From Rhizophlyctis rosea (lineage: Eukaryota; Chytridiomycota; Chytridiomycetes; Rhizophlyctidales; Rhizophlyctidaceae), in the NCBI GenBank assembly GCA_027596075.1, contig JADGJC010000098.1:1-64000 (forward strand): a stretch of DNA of 64,000 bases. The letters run 5' to 3'. Within the stretch, counting starts at the first letter, position 1. Each line of letters opens with the position of its first letter. Below the pieces are notes generated by a model. The model ran no database searches and was not told the DNA's origin. It was given only the letters and a program-made list of their open reading frames with translations. Below, one piece after another: positions 13,401 to 22,999 of the stretch. The position numbers and the translations under genes were made by a program.

Positions 13401-13737
13401 CCAACCAAGTCTCCCAAGTCAACACCAACGACGGTGTAGTTGCGAACCTCACAGACTCATTAGGTCTGACCGACTCTGGCGGGGAGTTGACGGATGACGG
13501 CACAGGTGACGGAACCTCCTTTACATACTTCAGTAATGGGAACGATCAATGGCGGTTCCAACATGGCTGGGATGTTTACGTTCTGCCTGGTGAAAACTGT
13601 GATACTCGTGAGTGCACTGGTTCTTTTGCGCTGTATCCTGTATGAATGAGATGCTGACCTTACTGCTTTCCGCCTTATCCGCAGCTTGTGACGACAACTT
13701 CTGTTCTGAGGTCCCCGCCGCATGGTGCGCTGTATAA
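7412..13737 (+). CDS. Giant secreted cysteine-rich CYNP-repeat protein with EGF-like C-terminus, 1951 aa
   Basis: Six exons in consistent phase: 7412-7645, 7777-7869, 7947-8039, 8149-11675, 11752-13607, 13685-13737. The N-terminus is a clear signal peptide (hydrophobic ~residues 9-27, cleavage near VGA-QG), so the protein is exported. Residues ~157-225 are a Thr/Ser-rich linker likely to be O-glycosylated. From there to ~1770 run roughly fifty repeats of ~28-31 residues with the cysteine spacing C-x3-C-x7-C-x(3-6)-C, typically LCNGQCYNPLTSTC followed by an ICP or LCP. The C-terminal ~180 residues hold an EGF-like cysteine module (CKCRMGY), a Thr/Asp-rich stretch and a final CDTPCDDNFC motif. 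The CYxP(x)4C pattern resembles fungal CBM52-type carbohydrate-binding repeats (inference from memory). No catalytic domain and no GPI signal are evident. Likely a wall-associated or matrix adhesin; the function is not proven. Confidence 0.85.
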
Positions 13738-14743
13738 GTAGAACTTGGCTGTTCGGCAAACAGCATGGGGGGTATGGTGCTTCCCGAGAATCGATAGACC
13801 AGAAGCTGGTGTTAACTGTATACATTAGGGGAATTATATATGTTATCCGTGGTTTTGGATGGACAAATTCGGAATTCTTCATTTTACATTTGCATTGCGC
13901 ATGCGACTCATCATATGATGAGTTTGGTTGGTTTTTTCGGGGACAGTGGGTGCTGTTATTCTGGGAAGCAAATGACTGGTTACGGTCCAGAGATATCCAG
14001 CATTTCATACTTCACATCAGAATGCTCTGAACGTTTATACGGACATGTGCGGCCTTGCGTAAATCTGGTGCGCCCTACCACCTCTCCAATGATGAGGACG
14101 CAACAATACGCTGGCGCCGTATTCTCCTTGAAGGGAAGTCGCCACGGTGTAATTGACGCACCATTGTATCACAGCTGAAATGCGATTCCATGTGGGCACC
14201 ATGTTATGTTAAGTCCGTATGGTGAGGGAAACACTCACTGACTGTGCTGGTGGCGTCGGGAGAAGCAAACATTCTGCACCAGCCTTGCATGAGTACACAA
14301 TAGAATAATCAGATAGCAAATACATCAGAACCCCGTCAAAGCGCTCCCCGTTTTTCAGCAAGCACCAGTGATGAAGAGTCGTATAAGGTCAGAACGGAGA
14401 GAACTCTCAAGTGAAGACCCCAGCAAATCAGCGGATGGAGAGGATTGGAGGGATGACCTCAATGCGGCGACGTTATAAGTCAGTAAATGTCACACTTGCA
14501 GATCAAGGACGTTGGACTGTTTGCTGCAGCACGGCAAGAAAACTCCGAAAGTTATGATATTTAATGATTTTAAGTGCATTGGCTTCTATGTACATGACGT
14601 ATTCTAACGTCTTTGAGGATGACTGATTTTGTACAATGTCATAAATTACATTCCTGGAAGCAAAAGAAACATATCAGGAATCTGAACAAATGATTTCGCG
14701 GCCATGTGTCGTGTAGAATTTTGATGAGCACTTACAGTACAAT
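13738..14743. other. Intergenic, no gene recognised
   Basis: No convincing coding region. It contains an exact 18-bp palindrome at 13906-13923 (ACTCATCATATGATGAGT). Short open frames here look random. Confidence 0.6.
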
Positions 14744-15470
14744 TTACATCAACTTCGTAAGGAAACTCTTGAGAGTCATCTGCTGATTTCTGAAATGCCA
14801 CGTGCAGTATTCACTGCAGTTGATTGGCTGCCATTCCACAGCCCTTGAAGAAGGTTCAATATTTCTGAATGCGGTGCGATAAATGCAGTAGCAGGATTGA
14901 CATGGCGGTACAGCCGACCAGCGTTTTGTGACGTAATCGAATCGATAAGGCGTCATGGTGAAGGAAGCGGATGATGCTTGTGGTAGACATACGTCCGACC
15001 GCACGAGCTCATCGAGTTGTGCGCGCGTCCTCGTCGTCGATGTAATAGCATACTTGTAAAGAAGTCTGTGTTCCGCGATTGCAACTGCTTGCGGGAAGGA
15101 TTGACGACGCTCGCGATGACAGTGGCCATAGCGCTTTAGAAAGGTTGCCACACTTGATCCAATGTAGACGCTTTTGGCGGACATTGTGATGGTAATTACT
15201 GCAGGATTGAGGCGGTTTGGGTAAGATTCGCTGTTGGTGGCTGGAATGCTCGTGAACATGGGCTCCAAAAGTTTCAATGCCCTTCGAGTGGCCTGAGGTA
15301 CACTCATGCCCTCGGGTCTGCGCATTTTCATTGATGTTTGGAAGGCAGCCTGTGAAAAAAGCTCAGCACATTATTTCGAGAGATACTAGACAAGCAACAT
15401 ACCAAGAATGCTGGGAACTGGAATGGATGTGCCCAAGCCAATTGAGCTTTCAGAGCCTCCGGAACAGGGG
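14744..15470 (-). CDS. Hypothetical protein, possible GIY-YIG-like motif, 5' end unresolved
   Basis: The last exon, 15349-14744, is open for 201 codons. It joins in phase through a good 53-bp intron (15402-15350, GTATGT...TTTTTTCACAG) to a short upstream exon ending at 15403 (codons reading PVPEALKAQLAWAHPF...). That upstream frame meets a stop just above ~15465. A third exon must therefore exist, possibly within the open frame 15791-15450, which is in another frame, or the gene is broken. The segment VYIGSS-x5-KRYGHCH resembles the YIG and following Arg/His part of GIY-YIG nucleases, but no clear GIY element is seen upstream. Unrecognised otherwise. Could be a decayed gene or a chance reading frame. 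Confidence 0.35.
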
Positions 15471-15856
15471 GACTGGGTTTAGCTCATGCCGCAGACCGTT
15501 TGAAAACGCCCTTAGTGACGTTTTCCAAGTGTGACAATGCCCATGGAGTGGTTCATGAATATGTTCGGTATTCACGTTCTGCCACAGTGTTACCAAGTCT
15601 GTAAACCAAGAGATCACTTCTGCAGGCACATTGGGAAAATTGCCTTGTATTCGGCGCAGCATGCTCTCGAAGAGGGTCGCTTGGGTCAGATCGCAAGGCA
15701 TTCTTTCAATGGGGTTACAGCCAAGCGGACGAGGTGGAATGGATTCACATTCATCCGTGCAGCATGCAAAAGTATTCGAGTGAGGGGACACTGAGGGTCA
15801 TATATAGGGTCTGCGCAAGAGGAGATGGATCAGCAATCGCCTGCCGATTTGGTATT
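15471..15856. other. Possible upstream exon region of the preceding minus-strand gene
   Basis: A 113-codon minus-strand open frame (15791-15450) begins at an ATG and is cysteine-rich at its start. It may be the first exon of the 14744-15470 gene but the frame does not match without an extra intron I cannot place. Confidence 0.25.
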
Positions 15857-15906
15857 CCTTGGGGGTCCTTGGGGGTCCTTGGGGGGTCCTTGGGGGTTCT
15901 GGGGGT
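15857..15906 (+). repeat. G-rich tandem repeat, unit CCTTGGGGGT
   Basis: Five imperfect copies of a ten-base unit, each with a run of five or six G. Four or more G-runs this close could fold into a G-quadruplex. Not a CRISPR array, because there are no spacers. Confidence 0.85.
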
Positions 15907-17416
15907 CAACCCTGGTGAAGGTTGTACCGGTAGCTGACTCAGCTTGGGAAGGTGGCTTATATGTGGCGCAGTGCAGCGCGGGCGCATCAGGTTTCCATCA
16001 GTGATCAGATTTGTTGATCAGACGGCCGCAATAGCCAAAAAATAGGGCCTTAATAGCCCGGCATAGCCGCCGCCTTGGTCACATGGCAGCTAACTATCCA
16101 AATGGTGTTGATAGAGCATTAAGCTGGAGTGCACTGTGGTGTGGTGTCCACGAAACTACCGAACTTGGGAACTTGTAGGAGTCTTAGGTACCTGCTATTA
16201 TAATAACGGACTGACGAAACTGACGAAGGACTCGCACCCTCAACCTTCTGCCCCTACTATCCGCTCGCGCAATCGCTCGGAATGTACGCACACTCACATA
16301 CACCATAACAATTCGTTGAAACATCACACTCATCACGTTTTAGCGTTCGCCAGCAAATCATACTCTGCTGGTCCACCGCCAAATGTTGGTGATCCAAAAT
16401 TCCCCAATGACTGCGACGCATGTGCAGGATGACTAGTATAAATTCTATGCGATATTCGATCATCTTGGCACGGAAGATAGCCCCACCTGTCCATTGACTC
16501 AGGATGGAATACACCATCCTGCATCCACTACTTGGGCCATAGCATCAGGGCAGAGCCGCGCAAGCTACGTAGCTGAACGAGAAAGCACTATTGCTCCTTC
16601 TCCTCCCCTCTCACCCCTTTGAACATAAAGGGAGAGTATCATATATTTTGGGAAATAGATACGTAATAATCGGAAGGGGACAACGCCAAACTTTTGTCGT
16701 CCGTTCGTATAGACCCGGAGAGTTGTTGATGTCGTCGCTATTGGCAAGCACGCATTTAGACATGAGCCACTGGACTGTACCATTTCCAGGGTGCGACAGT
16801 TCACTTCAGTGGGTTCAAATTTCCCACATCCATTTGGCTGGGTCACGTCGCGGTTCCACTAGCTCTGGCACCTTCCAATTGCGAGTGCAATCCATCCAAG
16901 CATTCGTTGTTATAAGGATTAAAAAATAGAATATAACATGTCCCCAAATGATGGTTTCCAATAAAGCTACCCATATCTACATCGGCACGCAAAGCCTGGT
17001 GAGGCTGGACTGTATTGATTCCATCAATCAACTTTGATTCGCTGACCCTACAGTAGCTTCCGGTCCATACATATGTAATCCGTCACTCGGTCTAACAGCT
17101 AACTCCGAAACCTCCAAGGGCAACATCCCCAACTTATGCATCGAAGCAGCTGAGATCCACAGAAGTTTGATGTTCCGCAAAGAGTGATCCCCCTCAGAGA
17201 CAGTGTTTCGCCAAACAAACTCACATGATGAGACGAATCCATCAAAAGAGAATACAGGGTTACATATTATACAATATACAGCATGTCTACAGATAATGAC
17301 TATCAACAACAAACATCCTATCTACACCAGTCCAACCGCCTCGTCCCGGCCCCATCCCTCACCGCCGCAGTCAGTAAGCAACCATGATACGATTCCCACA
17401 GGCCAACCTCCCACCC
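15907..17416. other. Intergenic, no gene recognised
   Basis: No supported gene. At about 17085-17150 a weak fourth copy of the tail of the neighbouring minus-strand gene may exist (minus-strand codons reading GMLPLEVSEL), but similarity is limited. Confidence 0.5.
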
Positions 17417-17830
17417 CATCAAACGCCTTGATCCACCTCCCCATCATCAGCAAATACATCATCCAAAAACTCCAACGGCAGCATCCCAAACGCTTTCACT
17501 ATCCCCTCCAGGATCTGCTCCTTCATCCTACCCATCCCGCCCCAACAGCAGCCATATCTACATCCGGGTCCGGCACCAAACTCCCACCAAACATTCCACC
17601 CCATCAAACGTCGGCATCATCGTCCGCAAACACATCATCCAAAAACTCCCAGGGCAACATCCCAAACGCGTTCACCATCCCCTCCCACCAATCTCCACCA
17701 AACTCCCAGCAAACACCCCACCCCATCAAACGTCAGCACCATCATCAGCAAACACGTCATCCAAAAACTCCAACGGCAACATCCCAAAGGCTTTCACGAT
17801 GCCCTCCAAGCTCTGCTCCCTCATCCTATC
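17417..17830 (-). repeat. Tandem repeats of the C-terminal coding tail of the 17726-18406 gene
   Basis: Three copies of the segment encoding EGIVKAFGMLPLEFLDDVF or a close variant lie in a row on the minus strand. The genic copy is at 17726-17830. Two copies follow beyond the stop, with the shared CATCAAACG end points at 17724, 17602 and 17417, so spacings are 122 and 185 bp. Copy two reads EGMVNAFGMLPWEFLDDVF and copy three is nearly identical to the gene over ~30 codons. Neither spacing is a multiple of three, so the copies are not reached by simple stop read-through. Confidence 0.8.
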
Positions 17831-18406
17831 CACAAACAAATGCGACACCAATGGCGGCGCCCTCGGATTCTTCGTAAACCGCTTATCTATAACCCGCCGT
17901 GGACTCTTGACAAACGGTGCCTGCAACATCTTATTATTCACATACTCCGTCATGGCGCCATACGACCCGGGCGATCGTCGTAATAGGCGATACATCGTAA
18001 ATGCAACACGGAGGACTTTGCGGGCATGCGGGGGCAGGTGGTACTGTGATTTCATGAGCTCCTCACCGGTCCTGACCGCTTCATCAGAAGACTGTGATCC
18101 GAGGGTAGGAATAAGGAGGTACGCAATAGGAATAAAATGATCAATCGGAAGCTTATGGTAAAACGCCTCATTAAACACATCCGTCATGGATTGTTTATGA
18201 GCTTCGTACAGACGTTCGAGGTATTCATCGTGGAGTTGGGTGACGTTAGACGGTGCGGCAGGGTCTTTCAGGACGCGGGACCAGGGGACTTGTTTTTGTG
18301 CGAGGGAGTGGAGGGAGGGAGTTGTGGGGTGGAGGGATAGGTGCTTTTTGGCGAGGGCGGCGAGGAGCTCGGGGGTGGGTGCGGGCGGTGGGGGTGGGAT
18401 AGTCAT
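17726..18406 (-). CDS. Unrecognised 226-aa protein
   Basis: A single open frame without introns. The ATG at 18406 is preferred to a longer non-ATG extension because it starts the conserved-looking Pro-rich MTIPPPPPAP. After that short Pro-rich leader the protein is helical and charged, with no signal peptide or membrane segment, so it is probably cytosolic or nuclear. It ends in an acidic tail (FLDDVFADDGADV). I do not recognise the family. The tail is tandemly repeated just downstream of its stop, which supports this as a real coding region. The antisense frame (17203-17877, Pro/Ser-rich) is a shadow. Confidence 0.6.
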   Translation of the reverse strand: MTIPPPPPAPTPELLAALAKKHLSLHPTTPSLHSLAQKQVPWSRVLKDPAAPSNVTQLHDEYLERLYEAHKQSMTDVFNEAFYHKLPIDHFIPIAYLLIPTLGSQSSDEAVRTGEELMKSQYHLPPHARKVLRVAFTMYRLLRRSPGSYGAMTEYVNNKMLQAPFVKSPRRVIDKRFTKNPRAPPLVSHLFVDRMREQSLEGIVKAFGMLPLEFLDDVFADDGADV

Positions 18407-21400
18407 TGTGGGTACTTCGAAGATAAGTGACAGCGGTGTAAAGGGTTGGTACACAAGAAAATAGCTTGGTGATACGTGGGGTATAGTTTGAATATGAACG
18501 TCAAAGTGCTGTGGTGCCAGTGGGTATCCAAGAAAAAGAAATAATGGGAAAGGAGCAAAGTGGATTGCTTCAATTTGCTTCTGCTCTCTGCCTGTCTCTC
18601 GATTTGAAAGTCACAGTCAGTGGCGAGGTGACGCCACCCTTGTGCTCCCCCACACTGATTACGTAATTCTGCACTGCCACCAACAACAGGTAAGCAACCT
18701 CCCCTTGAACCTGAGGCTTCCACCAAAAAAATACCAACGGAGATTGAAAGTGATGCACAAGTTATACACTTCTGAACAAACGTAAAGAGGACCAATGCTG
18801 AGGGATGCGGCAATCATAGCGTTGGCCTTGGCGCTCCTGAATCCTGCTCGTTAGCGACTTTTTCTTTTCTGTTTTCCTCAAATTTCTCGCTTTTATCAGG
18901 GCGGCTCACTGGCTACGATCGTTGCCAAAATTGCAATTTTCAATCTATCATTGAAGATGGCGGATCGAAGACAAAAAGGGCATTCGCCAGATTGGGGAAG
19001 AAGAGGCGGGAGCGGCGCTCAGAACCGGAAGCCTCTTAGTCTTGTGGACTCGCCGCAACAATTTACTAATCGCGGACCTGGTATAGAACGGAAGTAAGAT
19101 GACAAGGACAGATTGCACTCGATCCGGTTTGCGTCGGTGCACGATCAAAGCATGTGCAGAAGGCTTTCGTTTCAGAAGATGGTGTATTCCATCTCTCTGA
19201 TCATGGGCTCTTTTGGCACAAATTTGTACTCGAGGCTGAACAACTCCTTGCTGAAAAGAGGCAAAAATGAACTTCAGTGTCGTAGGCGTCTCAAGTGTAT
19301 CAACGAAAAGTCGACTAACGGATGGAAAGCGTGCGCTGAATGATGTGTACCTTCTTAACTACTTGAACGGCAGTATATCACTTCCAGTCGGCATGCGTCA
19401 CAATTAACAACCTCAATCATTTATCTAACCGTTGAATGATTGGACAGATTTGTTCATCCACGATGGAACCAATCGTGCATCGAAGCCTCATAGCCAGCTT
19501 TCGGATGCTCAATGCCATCTGGCTTCCGTCATTTCGTTCTTTTTCTGGAGTCCAGAAATGAGTGAACATAAGCTCTAAGTGCAAGGGTAATGCTTGGCAG
19601 TTCTTGGCAAACGTGGTCGCATGCGTCAGGCAGCTGGATTTCTGGGTTCCATTATAATTGATGGCAATGACAATCCCGTCATGTCGTGCGGACATCTCCT
19701 TCGGAATGGACAAACATCCTGATATCACCGTTCAAACTTCTTGACTCCATATGCCCCAACAACCTTCAGCACTTCGTGGACAGCAAACCTACAGTGGCGA
19801 CAGACCCATAGTGCCATCGTAATCCCTCCCTTTCTTTTTATTTCAAACTGAATCATGCGGAAGCGACGAATTGAACATGACAGGCCGGCGGAGGCTGCTT
19901 AGTACCCTCGTGGAGGAATTGGACCATTTAGCCACTTGCTAATTATGACATCGCACGAGACGGGACATGCAGAGTATTTGAAGCCCACTCGATTGGTAGC
20001 AGCATTGTGCATTGAATATCAAGCGTTTCTGTAAAGCAGGCCAAACTCAGCCTTGATTGCCCCAAGTGCCGTCAATACTTTTTTTGGCAGCACCACCGCC
20101 TCTACAAATGTACATTTCACAAGGCAAGCAGGCGAGCATTTTGTTCAGCTTTTCTTGGAATATGATAGTGTAAAAACCAGCCAATGTTGGAAGACTGCCA
20201 AAAATCACTAGATGAGTGTCGGGATACTGTCGTGGGAGCACCAGCGCCAGCTGAAGATTACGGCGCGCAGAATCGCTGAAAGATGAGGACCTTATCCGCA
20301 TACGAACACGAGAGCTAACAACGCCGTCCAATTCAGTCCGGTGCGACGTATAAAGCAAGATGTTTATGCATCTATCCCCTTTTGCTCATCCCAAGAACAA
20401 CCCTTCACCCCTTCAAAAAAGTAACCTGGACTTGGAGATATCACGACAGCGGTGCGGTTTCGTGCAAATGACAGCTGCGATCAGTCAGCCACTCCACCGT
20501 CAACTATTGAATCGGAAAGGCGAGATGACCGCTTTGTCGACTTCAATGTTGGGAGACCTGGTGGTCACCACGACGGTTGTCTTTGCTAGCATGACTACCG
20601 TGCGGCGTGTACCCGACACCTTTGTGCAGCCCCTGATTGGGCTCCAACACAAATGCAGCAGGCAGAGACATGACTCAAGTCAGGAATCCCCACCACTCAT
20701 AATGATCCGTAGAGTGCTCCATTCGAAGTTCACATCTTCAAGACGATCCTCGACCGGAATCCTAATAAATCAGCACTTAAAGCGAGACGCCTACATACCA
20801 GCTATAGGCACCTATCATCGATATGTTTTTTCGTGTTCTTCCGTGCCAGGACTACCGGCGCCCAGAGTCTCTTACCTCCCACGTTGGATATGTGTACTCA
20901 GCCGTCAATTGCGCATGTTGTTGAAAGTCTCTAGCTTGTCGAACTCTTGCCCGATTTAGCCTTCTACGTTTCTTGTTTCCAAATTATCCACAGGAAAGGC
21001 GGATCTTCTCTGATGTGGCGCACAATCAAAAAAGGCGCCGCTCCAATGTTACATGGTAGGCCGCAATGCATCGTTGTGATTAGCTAGTTGGTACTTCAAC
21101 ATGGAACTAACGTCTCTTATCCTTTTTTTTCTGAATGGGGCTGCTCGAGATCACTAAACGTGCTGAACGACATCGAAACGATGTCGTTCCCCAATTGTAG
21201 CGGTCTCATTTTTTTTTTGAGTGCCCTACCCCTAAGTCTCTTCTCCGAACTTTCAAGTCGCCCTGTCAACACCGAAGCACACCAAAGACGTGGCCATGTA
21301 ATGAGTGCCGCCTATGCAAAAAGAGATTTGCTTTTGATCGATCGGGCATTCACGTGGATGCCATGCAGTGCATGCATTTGAATGCAAGCAATCAAGCGCT

Positions 21401-22295
21401 TGGGACATTCAACTGCAGCAAATTTGCATGTTAGCACGTTTGCAACTGATCGGCATAAAAGTGAGAGAGCGCTGTAGAACTGCGGTTTGGTGTTTTTTGT
21501 CAGCTGCTATCCCGCCGCGGCCCTCAACAATCGAGAAACTGTCATGAAAAGTGCCACATGGTTTCAACCTGTAAGCACCATGCATGCAGTCAGCTTGTAT
21601 GGGCTAAGATTGTCCTTTCTCAATCATGTGCTCGCATAGAAGGACGCTCCTTACGCAAAGGAAACCACGCCTTTCTTCCGAACGCCCCTCATTGTCTTAT
21701 CGTCACCATTACTTTTTTATCTGAAGCGGTGAAGGATGTTCATGGTGGCACAAAGCAGCAGGGTTGCAGCAAGGGTTAGGCTTTGATGGCTCACAAAAGA
21801 ACACTATCGTAGTCAGATCATCCACCTGCATGGGAAACTCCGATGCTGTATATATCGCTCGTTGAAGATATTCTCCATGTTTTACATCCCTTTGACTATC
21901 GTAAACATTTGCCTCATGACATGGATTCCACGAATCGCGACATGTGGTCAATGGGAGGGCCGTCTCTTTGAGGACTAACATTGTGATGACAAACGGTGTT
22001 TGTGTAAAGCAGTTAAAGCCGCTTGAACCCAGCCTCGCATCAGTCAAGCGGCGTGGGTACTGATTTTTACGGCCGAAGTCCATCGTTCCTTTTTGCCCAC
22101 CCGTTCCACTACGGATTGGTAAACAAAAAATGGAATCTTGTGGACTTACAACGATGTAATGGTTCTCGCCCGAATGGAAGCCAGTCTCGCTTAAAGTTTC
22201 TCCTACAGGGTCCGCGATGCAAAGATTTGATGATTCGGGGGTTTCCGGCCAGGAGCGAACATCTTACAATACTCGCTGCACGCCAACCCAGTCCT
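18407..22295. other. Intergenic, no gene recognised
   Basis: About 3.9 kb with only short open frames. The longest (20360-20959, plus, 199 codons) has no motif and looks like chance. A perfect 11-bp-stem hairpin with a 3-base loop lies at 21165-21189. The block around 21138-21162 (GCTGCTCGAGATCACTAAAC) is nearly repeated at 26321-26340, suggesting an old dispersed repeat. Confidence 0.55.
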
Positions 22296-22959
22296 CTACA
22301 GCAATGAGCATTTTCCTGACCGTTTTGTGGATGACTTCTCGGATCTCAAGCTTTCCCATTTCCCTTTCAACACCAATCGCCTTGCCTTCGAGCCCTGATC
22401 GCTTTCAACTTGCGCTCTTTTGAGTGCATCAGCGCCTCCCTCCTCAGCTGCCAGTCCTTCCTCCCATTTCTCGCTATGCTGCTCCGTCCTACTAGTCTGC
22501 GATTCATCAACCACCAAGTCGCCGATGACAACTTTGGAGGAATGTCCCTCTATTTCCCTCTCTCCGCCGGCAAAACGTTCCGCATCTCTCTCCTCATCCT
22601 GCCTATCTCCCACCCTTCGAGAATCGGCAATGACCGAAGAATCTACCGAATGTGAATCTCCTTCCTCACTCGAATCCCCACGTAATATACTGACTTCTTC
22701 TCCCTGCCCGTCATTTAGCCCATCGAGATTCGTCCCCGTGTCCACCCGCTCATCAGTTCCAACCGCTACACCCATGTACTTCAACCGCAAGTATTCGTCA
22801 AAGACGTCTTCATCAGAGTTCGCTGCCTTCCCGCCACCGACTCTGAGCACATCTGAATCCCTCGCATCTACCGCACCCAAATCACCATCAATATCTCTCG
22901 ACGCACTTCCCATCTCTTCACCCAACACAATCACTTCGCCGCCCAATTCATTGTCCCCG
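22296..22959 (-). CDS. Possible acidic C-terminal exon of the TIR-like/TPR gene
   Basis: An open frame of about 220 codons, very rich in Asp, Glu, Ser and Gly and ending in a basic tail (KRSGKCSLL), lies directly downstream of the TIR-like/TPR gene. A 44-bp intron (23003-22960, GTAAGG...AAAAG) would join it in phase and skip the stop at 23000. The donor is good, but the acceptor lacks a pyrimidine tract and 44 bp is near the short end of the introns seen here. The opposite strand is also open (22420-23007). Without the intron this would be a separate orphan frame without an ATG at its start. Confidence 0.3.
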
Positions 22960-22999
22960 CTTTTATCATCATCTGATTGTTCCACAGACGTTGTTCGCC

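Noticed and set aside
15857..15906. Repeat array considered as CRISPR
   Set aside because: The unit is ten bases in direct tandem with no spacers, and the genome is eukaryotic.
17203..17877. A 224-codon Pro/Ser-rich plus-strand frame
   Set aside because: It is antisense to the tail repeats and the 17726-18406 gene; its His/Pro/Thr bias is a shadow.
20360..20959. A 199-codon plus-strand frame starting with ATG
   Set aside because: No motif, no plausible domain pattern, and a composition like the surrounding non-coding DNA.
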